64,000 nucleotides of DNA from the NCBI RefSeq assembly GCF_001653795.1, contig NZ_CP011514.1:372001-436000 (forward strand), in the 5' to 3' direction. Positions 27,251-36,380 of this stretch are shown piece after piece (position 1 is the stretch's first letter; the number at the start of each line of letters is the position of its first letter). The stretch is from Mitsuaria sp. 7. Its GTDB lineage: Bacteria > Pseudomonadota > Gammaproteobacteria > Burkholderiales > Burkholderiaceae_C. Position numbers and translations under genes: made by a program. Under the pieces are notes generated by a model, which saw only the letters and a program-made list of their open reading frames with translations, had not been told where the DNA came from and did no database searches.

Positions 27251-27640
27251 TCACTGCCCCTTCGGCGGCTCCCACAGCTCGACCTTGTTGCCTTCCGGGT
27301 CGATGACCCAGCCGAACTTGCCGTACTCCGAGTCGTCGGATTTCTCGAGGACGTTGCAGCCCTCGTCGCGCAGCGCCTTCAGCAGCGACGCGAGATCCGC
27401 CACTCTGTAATTGATCATGAAAGGCGCCTTGTTCGGCCCGAAGCCGTCGCCGCCCTCGGCCGCGCCTATGGACCAGATCGTCGAGCCGCCCGTGGGCTGG
27501 CCCGCATCGTCCGTCCAGGTGAACGCCGCGCCACCCCACGCCTGGACGTCGACGCCGAGGTGCGTCTTGTACCAATCCCGCAGGACCGCCGGGTCCTTGG
27601 CGTTGAAGAAGATGCCGCCGATGCCAGTGACTCGTTTCAT
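27251..27640 (-). CDS. VOC/glyoxalase-fold protein
   Basis: A 129-residue protein of the vicinal oxygen chelate superfamily, with FFNAKDPAVLRDWYKTHLGV at the start of the fold and DPEGNKVELWEPP at the end. This subgroup covers bleomycin-resistance and glyoxalase-like proteins, and the substrate is unknown. It lies 49 bp after dsbB on the same strand and may be the last gene of a ridA-dsbB transcript. Confidence 0.85.
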   Translation of the reverse strand: MKRVTGIGGIFFNAKDPAVLRDWYKTHLGVDVQAWGGAAFTWTDDAGQPTGGSTIWSIGAAEGGDGFGPNKAPFMINYRVADLASLLKALRDEGCNVLEKSDDSEYGKFGWVIDPEGNKVELWEPPKGQ

Positions 27641-27689
27641 GTGGGAACTCCCGACAGGTTGATCGATCTCAAAGACATCGACGGTCGTC

Positions 27690-28187
27690 TCACCGACGAT
27701 GCACCGCTCCGCGCTTGAGCGTCAGCAGACACAGCAGCGCGATCAGGGTGAACAGGGCGCCGCTCCAGATCTCGTAGGGCAGACCGAGCAGCGTGTACGC
27801 GGACGCTTCACTGCAATTGGCCGTGACCATGAAGACGCTCGGGATCCGATCTTCCAGCTTGAACATCGTCAGCACGCGGTCCGCGAAGGTCATGTCGCAG
27901 CTGGCCAGCTTGGAGGCGACCTCGTGCTGGTAACCCGCGGCGAACAGGCCCGCCACGCCCAGCGCGCCCGACAGCAGCAGCGTCAGCACGCGCACGGCGC
28001 CCACGCGATGCAGCACCCAGCCCAGGAGGCTCACCCCCGCGATCAGCAGGAAGATGCCGCGCTGCATCACGCACCACGGGCACGGCTTGACGTTGAACTG
28101 GTACTGCGCGACCAAGGCCGCCGCCACGGCGGCGAGCGACACCAGCGCGCTGAAGGCCAGCACGCGCGAGGCGGTCAGGGCCCGCAT
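27690..28187 (-). CDS. dsbB: Disulfide bond formation protein B
   Basis: A 165-residue inner-membrane protein with four membrane segments. The first redox pair is CPWC near residue 36. The second pair is the SCDMTF cysteine near residue 98 and the ANCSE cysteine near residue 127, as in DsbB. It reoxidises DsbA and passes electrons to quinone. Its start overlaps the ridA stop by one base (TGATG), so the two are probably translationally coupled. Confidence 0.92.
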   Translation of the reverse strand: MRALTASRVLAFSALVSLAAVAAALVAQYQFNVKPCPWCVMQRGIFLLIAGVSLLGWVLHRVGAVRVLTLLLSGALGVAGLFAAGYQHEVASKLASCDMTFADRVLTMFKLEDRIPSVFMVTANCSEASAYTLLGLPYEIWSGALFTLIALLCLLTLKRGAVHRR

Positions 28188-28654
28188 CAGTCGGCGATCT
28201 CGGCGATCAGCTCGATCTCGACGCAGGCGCCGAGCGGGATCTGCGCCACGCCGAAGGCGCTGCGGGCATGCGCCCCCTTCTCGGGACCGAAGACCTCGCC
28301 GATCAGCTCGGACGCGCCGTTGGTCACCAGGTGCTGCTCAGTGAACGCGCCGGTGCTGTTGACCAGGCTCATCAGCTTGACGATGCGCTTGACCTTGTTC
28401 AGGTCGCCGACCGCCGCGTGCAGCGTGCCCAGCAGGTCGATCGCGATCGCGCGCGCGGCCTGCTGGCCGGTCGCCGTGTCGGTGTCCTTGCCCAGCTGGC
28501 CTACCCAGGGCTTGCCGTCCTTCTTCGCGATATGACCGGACAGGAACACGAGGTTGCCGGTGCGGACGAACGGCACGTAGGCCGCGGCAGGCGCCGCCAC
28601 CGGAGGCAGTTCGATGCCGAGTTGGGTCAGGCGGTCGTAGATGGAAGTGCTCAT
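28187..28654 (-). CDS. RidA/YjgF-YER057c-UK114 family protein
   Basis: A 155-residue protein of the RidA family, in the longer subgroup with an N-terminal YDRLTQLGIELPPVAAPAA segment. RidA proteins deaminate reactive enamine/imine intermediates and protect PLP enzymes. The conserved Arg in HARSAFGVAQIPLGACVEIE is present. ATG at 28654 matches the family start. It overlaps dsbB by one base and is divergent from comEC. Confidence 0.9.
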   Translation of the reverse strand: MSTSIYDRLTQLGIELPPVAAPAAAYVPFVRTGNLVFLSGHIAKKDGKPWVGQLGKDTDTATGQQAARAIAIDLLGTLHAAVGDLNKVKRIVKLMSLVNSTGAFTEQHLVTNGASELIGEVFGPEKGAHARSAFGVAQIPLGACVEIELIAEIAD

Positions 28655-29437
28655 GAGGATCTGCGCGGAAGTGGAAAAAATCGCCGGGAATCCTACACCC
28701 CGGCATGGCGCTGGACACTCGTCCCGCTCGCGGCCCTGCTTGGCATGGGGCTGGTCCACGTCCTCCCGGCATTGCCCGGTGCCACCGCCTGGCGGGCCTG
28801 GGCCGCGATCGCCGTGATGCTGGTGTTGGCGATGGCGTTGCCGTTGCCATTGCCGTTCGCACGCCAGGCGCGGACCCATTGGCTGGCGTGGGCGATGCTG
28901 GCGGCCATCGCCGGGTCCGGGCTCACCGCCTCGCGCGCCGGCGCGCGCATGGCCGAGGTGCCTGCCGTCGACGTCGAGGGCCAGGTCATGACACTCACCG
29001 GCCGCGTCGGCAGTCTCCCTCAGCGCACCGACGGCATAGGCGGCGCCGCGGGCTGGCGCTTCATCCTCGATGTCGATCCGGCCGTGGTCGGCGACGGTGC
29101 GCCGCCGCGCGTGCTGCTGTCCTGCTATCAGATGCCGGTCCCGCCGCGCGCCGGCGAGCGGTGGCGCCTCGACGTCAAGCTGCGTCGCCCGCATGGCCTG
29201 ATGAACCCGCACGGGTTCGACCAGGCGCTGTGGATGCTCGACCAGGACCTGCCCGCCGCCGGCAGTTGCCGCAGCAAGGGACAGGAGCGATTGGAGGGCA
29301 GCGGCTTCAGCGTCGACGCCTTGCGGCAGACGATGCGCGACGCGATCGACCGCCAGTTGAGCGAGCGGCGCGACCGTCGCGGCGCCGGGGTGCTCGCCGC
29401 GCTGAGCCTCGGCGATCAAGGCGCGGTGAATTGGGTG

Positions 29438-29458
29438 TTTGCAATTAGCTCCTACGCT
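29438..29458 (+). repeat. Element-end repeat 1 (TTTGCAATTAGCTCCTACGCT)
   Basis: First of three copies of a sequence with consensus TTTGCAATNAGCTTCTACGCT. A TGT trinucleotide at 29436-29438 begins it, as at the tips of Tn7-family elements. It lies right at the comEC breakpoint. Confidence 0.7.
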
Positions 29459-29495
29459 GGTCTCCCCTCTGAAGCGTCCAACTTCTCACACGTCA

Positions 29496-29515
29496 TTTGC
29501 AAACGCTTCTACGCT
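29496..29515 (+). repeat. Element-end repeat 2
   Basis: Second copy, TTTGCAAACGCTTCTACGCT, one base shorter in the middle. It starts 58 bp after copy 1 and is in the same orientation. Confidence 0.7.
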
Positions 29516-29540
29516 GCCCAGCGTTTCGAGACCATAGATT

Positions 29541-29561
29541 TTTGCAATCAGCTTCTACGCT
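29541..29561 (+). repeat. Element-end repeat 3
   Basis: Third copy, TTTGCAATCAGCTTCTACGCT, starting 45 bp after copy 2 and in the same orientation. All three fit within about 125 bp, as do the dispersed TnsB sites of Tn7 left end. Confidence 0.7.
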
Positions 29562-29703
29562 CCAGTGAGCGACTCGGCGTTGCGTCCAATGGGCTCTGAC
29601 CTTGACCACGCAGGGCAAAAGTGCACTGCAGAGTGACCGCAAAATCGCTTGGCAAGAAACGCGGCGTTTGGTCCAATGTTTGAATACTTAAGGTAGCAAA
29701 CTC

Positions 29704-30177
29704 ATGTTGGTCACTCTCATTGAATTCGAGCGAAACAGCGGTGCTTACTCCGATGCAGGTTTGCAAGCATGGGACGCTGTAGCTCTTACCGTTAGCGAAG
29801 CGTTGTTTGCGGTGCGCTTTCAGTCGATGAAGGAAGGCTCGCAAGTTCGTACGCTTTTAGTCAGCCCTCCTGCTTTCACTGAAACCCTGCGAAAGATTCT
29901 TCCGGGAAGAGTCCTGCGCCTTGACCTGCTGAACTTGGGAGTAGACGGGCAGCGGAGCATGCACACTGTTCAGGAGCTATGGCTGCCTTTTGCCTTTGAA
30001 CGAAGGGCAGGCCTCTTGATGCGAATCCAGGGCTTGACCACTCTGGTCGACGAGTCGCTTCGGCCGATTCCTGAAGGGGAGGGCCGCACGCTCGTCTGGT
30101 CCACCTCGTCGAGAGACCGCGTGCATGAACCGAGCTGCAGCCAGCAACATGAACGTGCTTTGAGCAGCTCGTGGTGA
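29704..30177 (+). CDS. Hypothetical protein next to the island end
   Basis: A 157-residue protein without recognised family, signal peptide or membrane segment. It looks like a compact alpha/beta protein (MLVTLIEFERN, LRKILPGRVLRLDLLNLGV) with a polar, poorly conserved-looking tail of about 25 residues. It is the first gene inside the island end and is followed 84 bp later by the double ribbon-helix-helix gene on the same strand. Function unknown; a role tied to the element is possible from position alone. Confidence 0.5.
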   Translation: MLVTLIEFERNSGAYSDAGLQAWDAVALTVSEALFAVRFQSMKEGSQVRTLLVSPPAFTETLRKILPGRVLRLDLLNLGVDGQRSMHTVQELWLPFAFERRAGLLMRIQGLTTLVDESLRPIPEGEGRTLVWSTSSRDRVHEPSCSQQHERALSSSW

Positions 30178-30261
30178 GCACTCGTGCGTGCTCACTGAGA
30201 CATACGGCAGTTGCAAGGCGAAGGCGGTTGGAGCCGGACCATTTTCAGGAGGAGTGACGCC

Positions 30262-30990
30262 ATGAGCGAAGAGCGCTTGGTATTTCGCAGCATCACGGTG
30301 GAGCCAGCGTTCAATGTGGAGTTGCGCGCACAAGCCCAAGCGGCCGGGGTCACCAACGGTCAGATGTTTCGGCGCATCCTCCATGCTGGGTTCGAGCGCG
30401 TGTACAGCGAAGGTGCCTTCACTCCGCCGGGGTTTCCGGCGGGGGTGCGGCCGCTCTCCAAGAGCGTCCTCATCCTCGACGAAGTGGACAACCAGCTCAG
30501 GGCTTGGGCGTTTGAGACGCACTGTCCTAAGAGTGACGTCCTTCGGTACGTCCTATGGAGAGGGTTGGAGTCTGTCCGCCGCTCGGCGCCAACCATCCTC
30601 ACGCGCGTCGAGAGGTTTCACGACACGTACCGCGGTCCCACCGCTGACCCCGTGATGGCGCTAGATTTGGTCGGACCAGTTATCGTCGACGGGCGGTCGT
30701 CTCCCGTGCTCAAAGCTCCTGCCTGGGCTCGAGCCGCACTGGAGCCGACACTCGACCATTTGAAGGGGCAGGGCGTTTCGCACCTGGAGGTGTTCCCCTT
30801 CCACCGGCCTGGCGAGCGAGACTACTGGCTCGCGTTCGCTTTCGTCGCAAGCGAGCGCCATACGTTGGGCACCTCCGACCTTCGGCACCAGACCCTGCAA
30901 CGGCAGCTCACCGGCTTAGCCAGCCAGCTCGCGGAGTTCGACGCGAAATCCAGCAGCGAGTCGAAGCGCTTGATGCGGTTGTTCGACTGA
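30262..30990 (+). CDS. Double ribbon-helix-helix-like DNA-binding protein
   Basis: A 242-residue protein. Residues 7-47 (FRSITVEPAFNVELRAQAQA, then FRRILHAGFERVY) look like a ribbon-helix-helix unit. Residues 67-110 (KSVLILDEVDNQLRAWAFET, then VLRYVLWRGLESV) look like a second one, so one chain could form the two-fold binding unit normally made by a dimer. The C-terminal half is an unassigned alpha/beta domain. AGGAGG precedes ATG 30262. The family is not known to me, and the assignment rests on pattern only. Confidence 0.55.
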   Translation: MSEERLVFRSITVEPAFNVELRAQAQAAGVTNGQMFRRILHAGFERVYSEGAFTPPGFPAGVRPLSKSVLILDEVDNQLRAWAFETHCPKSDVLRYVLWRGLESVRRSAPTILTRVERFHDTYRGPTADPVMALDLVGPVIVDGRSSPVLKAPAWARAALEPTLDHLKGQGVSHLEVFPFHRPGERDYWLAFAFVASERHTLGTSDLRHQTLQRQLTGLASQLAEFDAKSSSESKRLMRLFD

Positions 30991-31062
30991 ACCTAGGGGC
31001 TTTATCCGGCGTCTAAGGCGCCTCGCAAGGTTAAGACAGGACATTGCAGTTGCCGCCCAGCT

Positions 31063-34000
31063 CTAGTGAGCTTCTTCCATAAACCAATTCTTAAACGCAC
31101 GCCGGATTGCGCGCACCTCTTGATGGCCTCCAAGTTCCGACAGGCACTCTGGCGGGATGTCTGCCTTCGCGGGGGAAAACACGCCAAGAGCTGGATGAGC
31201 CGTTGGCAACATCCCGGTGACGGCTGCTCTTAGTTGCGGGCGACCCGCAGCGCCGAACCCAAGCGCTAGAAGTAGGACGCGGCGCTCAGCGTCACCCCGC
31301 AGCGACTCTGCATATGTCGATGCAACTTCCGCGTCTAGACGCGCACCGACCATCCTTGCGAGTCGAACCGCCACGAAAGCGTCGAGTTCAAGCAGATGTC
31401 GAAGCTCAATCGCTGCAGCTAGTTCAGGCTCGATGTGGTCGGCGAGGATTCCAAGCGCGGCAGCTACCTCAGGACGGCAAAGCTCTGCCTCAGGAGCGAT
31501 ACAGATTTCGATGAGAAGCTTTCTGTGCCTTGTCGACCCGTTCTTGACGATGAGCTTGAACAACTTCAGACGCACGTCGGCGTCTCTGCAAAACTGAGCC
31601 CAGAAGAAGAGGTCCTCAACGTCGTCGTTGTCCAGGTCGTTTAACGCGGCAAGCGCCTTAGCCGCCAATCTGGCTATAGGTAGGTGCTGATGGTCATCTC
31701 CACTCGCCCAGTGGTCTTCCGTCCAAGTATCGCCGAGCTGCTTCTTGAGAACGGCTTTGAACTCGCGAGCATCCTCACCCGCAATTCGCGCCACTGCCTC
31801 CTTGACGTACCAACTCCGGTCGTCGGTCATGCGCATAAGCTCTTGCAGCCGTTGCGGGTGACGATTGAGGCATAAGGACTCTAGGGCAGCGGCCCTTACC
31901 TTGCCGTATCCGTGGAGTGTCGCCGACTGAAGTTCCGATACTGGGACGAAGGTCCTGGCCACAAGAACTGCTTGGGCAGCACAAGTGCCTCCCTCGCAGG
32001 TCTTCAAGAGCCGTCGCACATGATTGATTGGGTCGCGCTGGCAACGCACCATGGCCTGTACAAGCGCCAGTAATGCGGCCTCCGTGGTTGGAGAAAGCCC
32101 TGCCAAGAATCCCGCAAAGGTGTCGTTACTGACCTCCGGAAGCGGTGTGCCGTTGAGAACGCTGGCCAGCATTAAACGGTGCGGATTTGCGACCGCGTCG
32201 AGCGCCGTAACGAACGCAATCAATGAAAATTGTTCGTCCCAATGGCTGTTACCTCGGATTTCCGAGAGTAAGTCGAGCACGCCGGACCACGCTCCAACAG
32301 CCGCTAAGCGGGACACGGCTCTTGCTAGGAGTCCGCCGCCATCGACTTCGCGGCCGCATGCTATCGCCTTGCATCGCACCCCTGGAGCCGTTTCCCGGTT
32401 AAGCACTCGCGAAATCAAAGGTTCCGCGAAGTCGTTGGACCAGAGTTGGGGGACTACTTCCCAAAAATCCCCTTCGTGCGGAGTTCCAGCCATCCTGTCC
32501 CAAAGATGGGCAACTTCACTAGGGTCAGCCGCCGCACCGCCGCGGGCACTAACAGCGGCGGCCTTCACCAGCCAGGGCTCCATGCCTTGCAGCGATGGGT
32601 CTAACGAGAGCACCCGCCAGCCAAGTCGTTCCCTGCTTTTCTCTACGAACCTCTCAATTACACCGGATGCGACCTGAGCGCTCTCCCACCAGTTTGGAGG
32701 GCCTTCACCATGCTCAGAGCCGTAGTAGTTGTCCTCAATCGCGATGGCTTGGTCTTCATCGACGGAGAAGTCGATGAGCTGATACGCGTGCAGTGCCTGC
32801 TCTGCGACTGCTTTGAGACCATTCAAATCACGAGCAGCGTGCTCAAGAATGAGGTCAAAGTGAGTGGAGCGGTGACCACTTACAACGAGGTCAGTCAGGG
32901 CTTCAAGAAATGCTGGCGTTTGGTCTCCAGCGATGCGCTCGAGCAGTTCGAAGAAGTTGTCCTGCGGCTCGTAGTGCGTGACAGGCAAGATGCCAATGAT
33001 GAAGCTCGCACAAAGGGCTGGCGTTCTCGGGTCAGAAGAGGCTGCACTGAGCCACTCATCCGTGGGTACAAACGGGTCGAACGTGTCGGCGCCAAACACG
33101 TGATAGACACCGCCATCCGTCAAGAATCGTGCAACCTCGGACGGAGCAAATCCCGGCATCCCAGACCGTTCCAGCTCGCCAAGATGGTCCTGAAAGGTGG
33201 GTCCGCCTTCCAAGCAGCGAGCTACCAACCATTCGTTCATGGCATCGGCGTGAGTCCTCTCGAAGACCACTAGCTTGTCGATGTCTTGAGGCAATGCCGC
33301 TGACAGCTTTGCAAGCATCTCGGGTGCGTTTTCTCGTCGACCATGCACGAACAAGTCGTACATCCCTTGCGACAGCGTCCGCAGCACCGCCTGAGCCGGC
33401 ACCGGGTCGGCCGCCACCAGACTTTCCAGCGCAGCTTCGACTCTAGGGTGCCCGTAGCTTACTGAGTCGTCGCTTGCCTTGAGGCTCGTTCCCGCTGCGA
33501 AGAAGCTCACTAGCTCATCCAGCTTGATGTGCGTCAAGCCAGGGGCAAGTTGCGATATTCGGGTGTGAACACGCCGAAGAAAATCTCTGCGCGCGTGATT
33601 GCAGACAGCCAGAACTCCCCAAAGGACGGTCGCAGCCACGGAAGCGTCTCGCTTTGAGACCTGCTCACGAATGTTGTCTTGAACAGCGTCAAGGTGAGCT
33701 GTCGTTGCTGCGTGCTCGATGAGCCGGGGCCAGTCTTGTCGGTCATCCGGGAACTCAAGTCCAATGAGGTTGCTGAAAAACTGGTCAATCTCATACGGTG
33801 ATTGCAGCTGCTTCAAGACACTTCCACGCATGTCGGCTACCAAGGCTTGGAAGTCCTTCGGAACAGTCTTCATGCGATTCCTGTACATCGCATACCGGTC
33901 TCGCGGTTCGTAGTGGCTGCTCTCTAGCGGCGTAATCCAGCGCTTGTGCTTTTCGCCGAGCGCGGCAGTTTGATAGATATCGCTTCGGGTGGTGACAATG

Positions 34001-35031
34001 AAGTAGCAATCCGGACCAGCATTTTGAAAGTTGCTGGTAAGCTCGTTTTTCCACGAGGTGCTGTGAGGCTCGAAGCGGCTCTTCCCCCAAGGGTCATCCA
34101 AATAGAACGCAACCGGTCGACGCGAATGCTCTCTGATGTCGTTCGGCGTGAACACGTTTTTTACTTCAATGCCCGGCTTGCATGTACGCAGGTGGGCTAG
34201 CAGCGCTCTTGCTGCAGACGTCTTGCCTGTGCCGGACTCACCTTTGATGATGATGGCGTGGTTGCGCTCTAGTCTGTCGACCATGGTCGACCAGTTCTGC
34301 GGTTTTACGTATTCGGCCTCTTCGCGTGACGCGCTGAGGTAGCCGCCAAAGCGTTGGATGACTTCTTCAAGGTCGGACCTGCGCCAAGTGTGGTCCGCGC
34401 TTGGACGCATTCGAGCGATGGCGTCGTGATGGAGGGATGTAAGGCACTCGACGCAGCGAGACAACGGCACGTGGCAGTCGCTTGTGAGGTGACTCTTAAT
34501 CTTCCAACTCAAGTACTCGTAGGTGCAATTTCCAACGATTGCTAACCTGGAGCTCAAATCGTCGGGCACTGACCCATCAGGCGAATCTAAAAAAGCGGGC
34601 AGGGCACCATCTTCTGGCCAGACACCGATAGCGGTAACCTCCAGCTCTCTCAGCTTGTTCACGACGGCGTTGTTGGTGATGAGCAGGTATCTGGAGCCGG
34701 GGTCTGCGGATAGCTGCTCGCGGGCAGACTGTCTGTTGGCGCTGCCATGCTTCACGAGAGCACGAAAGCGGGCTAGGTCCCACGGCTCACCGCTCGTGAA
34801 CTTCACCTGAACTCGAAGCCTGTACGAGGAGGTCTGAGCCGCCGTACCGGCTTTGGGAGGCGCCTCGTCATCCCTGAGCTCAGCCTCCAGGTCCTCTTGA
34901 CTTGCAGGTTCCAGCTCGATGCGTTCAGTTCGCTGGTTGACGACCAGTAGGTCGAGGGCCACCCACACGGATACAAGCGCTTGGTAGACAAGACCCTCAA
35001 GACCGTGGCTTCCGCCGCTCGCTTCGCTCAT
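31063..35031 (-). CDS. Large STAND-type NTPase with nuclease-like N terminus
   Basis: A 1322-residue protein. Residues 8-130 resemble a Cap4/Mrr-type PD-(D/E)XK nuclease: LEGLVYQALVSVWVAL, an acidic segment near 39-52 and QVK at 75-77. A P-loop NTPase of the nSTAND3 kind follows, with Walker A GESGTGKT (264-271), Walker B-like AFYLDDPWG near 308-316 and IVTTRSD as sensor 1. From about residue 520 to the end it is alpha-helical and rich in HEAT-like units (VRAAALESLC, WYVKEAVARIAGE), as in STAND sensors. Overall layout matches anti-phage Avs-like proteins: effector, NTPase, sensor. AGGA lies before ATG 35031. No companion gene is coupled to it. Confidence 0.75.
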   Translation of the reverse strand: MSEASGGSHGLEGLVYQALVSVWVALDLLVVNQRTERIELEPASQEDLEAELRDDEAPPKAGTAAQTSSYRLRVQVKFTSGEPWDLARFRALVKHGSANRQSAREQLSADPGSRYLLITNNAVVNKLRELEVTAIGVWPEDGALPAFLDSPDGSVPDDLSSRLAIVGNCTYEYLSWKIKSHLTSDCHVPLSRCVECLTSLHHDAIARMRPSADHTWRRSDLEEVIQRFGGYLSASREEAEYVKPQNWSTMVDRLERNHAIIIKGESGTGKTSAARALLAHLRTCKPGIEVKNVFTPNDIREHSRRPVAFYLDDPWGKSRFEPHSTSWKNELTSNFQNAGPDCYFIVTTRSDIYQTAALGEKHKRWITPLESSHYEPRDRYAMYRNRMKTVPKDFQALVADMRGSVLKQLQSPYEIDQFFSNLIGLEFPDDRQDWPRLIEHAATTAHLDAVQDNIREQVSKRDASVAATVLWGVLAVCNHARRDFLRRVHTRISQLAPGLTHIKLDELVSFFAAGTSLKASDDSVSYGHPRVEAALESLVAADPVPAQAVLRTLSQGMYDLFVHGRRENAPEMLAKLSAALPQDIDKLVVFERTHADAMNEWLVARCLEGGPTFQDHLGELERSGMPGFAPSEVARFLTDGGVYHVFGADTFDPFVPTDEWLSAASSDPRTPALCASFIIGILPVTHYEPQDNFFELLERIAGDQTPAFLEALTDLVVSGHRSTHFDLILEHAARDLNGLKAVAEQALHAYQLIDFSVDEDQAIAIEDNYYGSEHGEGPPNWWESAQVASGVIERFVEKSRERLGWRVLSLDPSLQGMEPWLVKAAAVSARGGAAADPSEVAHLWDRMAGTPHEGDFWEVVPQLWSNDFAEPLISRVLNRETAPGVRCKAIACGREVDGGGLLARAVSRLAAVGAWSGVLDLLSEIRGNSHWDEQFSLIAFVTALDAVANPHRLMLASVLNGTPLPEVSNDTFAGFLAGLSPTTEAALLALVQAMVRCQRDPINHVRRLLKTCEGGTCAAQAVLVARTFVPVSELQSATLHGYGKVRAAALESLCLNRHPQRLQELMRMTDDRSWYVKEAVARIAGEDAREFKAVLKKQLGDTWTEDHWASGDDHQHLPIARLAAKALAALNDLDNDDVEDLFFWAQFCRDADVRLKLFKLIVKNGSTRHRKLLIEICIAPEAELCRPEVAAALGILADHIEPELAAAIELRHLLELDAFVAVRLARMVGARLDAEVASTYAESLRGDAERRVLLLALGFGAAGRPQLRAAVTGMLPTAHPALGVFSPAKADIPPECLSELGGHQEVRAIRRAFKNWFMEEAH

Positions 35032-35749
35032 GCATTTCCTGGTGGTTCGTTTGCGACGCGTTGAGGCGGTCGCTGGTGTTCGGCTGTTGGTGGAATTGTC
35101 GCGCTTAGCCAGTCGAAGCTCTTTGCGACGAACGTGCTGGACGCCAGCCATCCGGACGCTAGCGGACCGCATCTTTGCGACTACACGTCGCTCAAAGACC
35201 GCTGCAGCCGCGCATAGCTGCAACGGTGGAAGTGAATTTCCCGTTCGCTGTGAATGCTGGGGGTGAAGCTACCGGAGGCGGCCGAGCCGCAACTGCCTAA
35301 CGATGAGGCAGCGCGACGGTCACCGTTCGAAATCAACGCCTTGCGAGGAGACGCCTCGCTCCTCCAACAGGGTTGTCCACAGAAACTGGGGATGAACACG
35401 CCTGTTGAGCCCGCTCGGCCAGTCGTGAATCCGTGCGCTGCTCGCGCAAACTTCTCAAACCGCGCGAGAAGTTGTGAGAAGCCCGCGGCATCCTGCCGTC
35501 AGCACGCCTGGAAACGGTATTGGCACCAGGCGTGCGGGTCGAGAAGCTAGCGTCGTGGCCTGCTGTAACCCGTTGAAATTTGACCCTTCGCAAGTTCCCG
35601 TCGGTGCTTCCCGGTACCGTGAAAGGGAAGGGCTGTCGCGCTGACCCGTGCCGCGGCGACAGTCAAACGGTTGCTGCGGGTTTACGTACGTGCTGCAGCG
35701 GCCATCCCCGAACCACAGTTGCGTCCTCCCTGCCCGACGCGAACTTGCT
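35032..35749. other. Non-coding stretch in the island
   Basis: About 720 bp with no gene I can support; open frames here are short and lack family features. It contains TTGTCCACA at 35373-35381, like a DnaA box, in an imperfect palindrome with CTGGGGATGAA, and a hairpin of AACTTCTC (35449-35456) with GAGAAGTT (35466-35473). Confidence 0.5.
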
Positions 35750-36085
35750 ATGAACTCAAGCCCGAGTTGCTCCGGCACGCGCCAGCTATTCCCGTTGCCT
35801 ACCCCTTTCGCGATGTCTGCGGCGACGGCCGCAGGCATTCCCATTGCGGACATCTTCGGCATCGCTGAAGGCCCAGGCGGCGATGGGCAGTCGCAGCGGG
35901 CGCTGGAAATAGCGCGGCACTGCTTGAGCGGTTGGCTGCGAAATGCGCACCTTGGAGAGTTGGAGCTCTCCCCGAGCGATGAGGCGTTTGTGCGGGTGGA
36001 GGCGCGTCGCCGTCAGGTCTTCCGCGAATTGGCCGGAGTCTTGGCTCAGGTCGAGACCATGCAGGCTCGCAAGAAGGGTCTCTGA
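35750..36085 (+). CDS. Small hypothetical protein
   Basis: A 111-residue open frame starting at ATG 35750; ATG 35813 is an alternative that gives 90 residues. The C-terminal 70 residues look like real protein, with amphipathic helices (QRALEIARHCLSGWLRNAH, then RRQVFRELAGVLAQVETMQ). No family, signal peptide or membrane segment is recognised. It stands alone between the STAND gene and the MFS gene. Confidence 0.4.
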   Translation: MNSSPSCSGTRQLFPLPTPFAMSAATAAGIPIADIFGIAEGPGGDGQSQRALEIARHCLSGWLRNAHLGELELSPSDEAFVRVEARRRQVFRELAGVLAQVETMQARKKGL

Positions 36086-36380
36086 GCGCGGGCACTCGTG
36101 ATGGGCAACGACTGGCCAGCTAGCCGCGTCCGTTCACCGCGAGTGGCGGCAAGGCTCGCCTTCACCTTCTTCTTCAACCTCGGCCCAGAGATGGTGCGAC
36201 CTCCGGAAATGGCGCCATCGGCGGCGTTCTGGTGAGGTGAACGCTGCGTGCTCCCCAGGGACGGCCGTCAGGGTGCATGACCGATAGCGTGCGGCCCATC
36301 AGCGGCGCCGGTCCGGGCTGCAGCATTCATGGAGAAGAAATGCATCCCCTGTTCCCCATCCGGCCCTGGAAGTCTGGTCG
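36086..36380. other. Intergenic region before MFS gene
   Basis: About 295 bp with no supported gene, repeat or RNA structure. It presumably holds the MFS promoter. Confidence 0.4.

Larger units (their letters stand above)
28745..29599 (+). pseudogene. comEC: comEC/rec2 N-terminal remnant, interrupted by the island
   Basis: The N-terminal part of the DNA-uptake channel ComEC. Seen are membrane segments, the DUF4131 domain (about 28980-29270, with RPHGLMNPHGFDQALWMLDQ) and the start of the competence domain (VLAALSLGDQGAVN). Intact ComEC has 700 or more residues; similarity stops at about 29430. The remaining 56 codons to the stop are foreign and contain the 21-bp repeats. Hydrophobic coding extends upstream to about 28690, so the real start may be earlier or non-standard. 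Natural transformation through this gene should be lost unless the element excises. Confidence 0.85.

Noticed and set aside
29438..29561. Three repeats read as a small CRISPR array
   Set aside because: Repeats are only about 21 bp, vary in sequence, spacings are unequal (58 and 45 bp start to start) and no cas gene is near; transposon-end sites fit better.
29420..29704. tRNA gene as integration site of the island
   Set aside because: No cloverleaf-like sequence was seen at the junction; the target is the comEC coding region.
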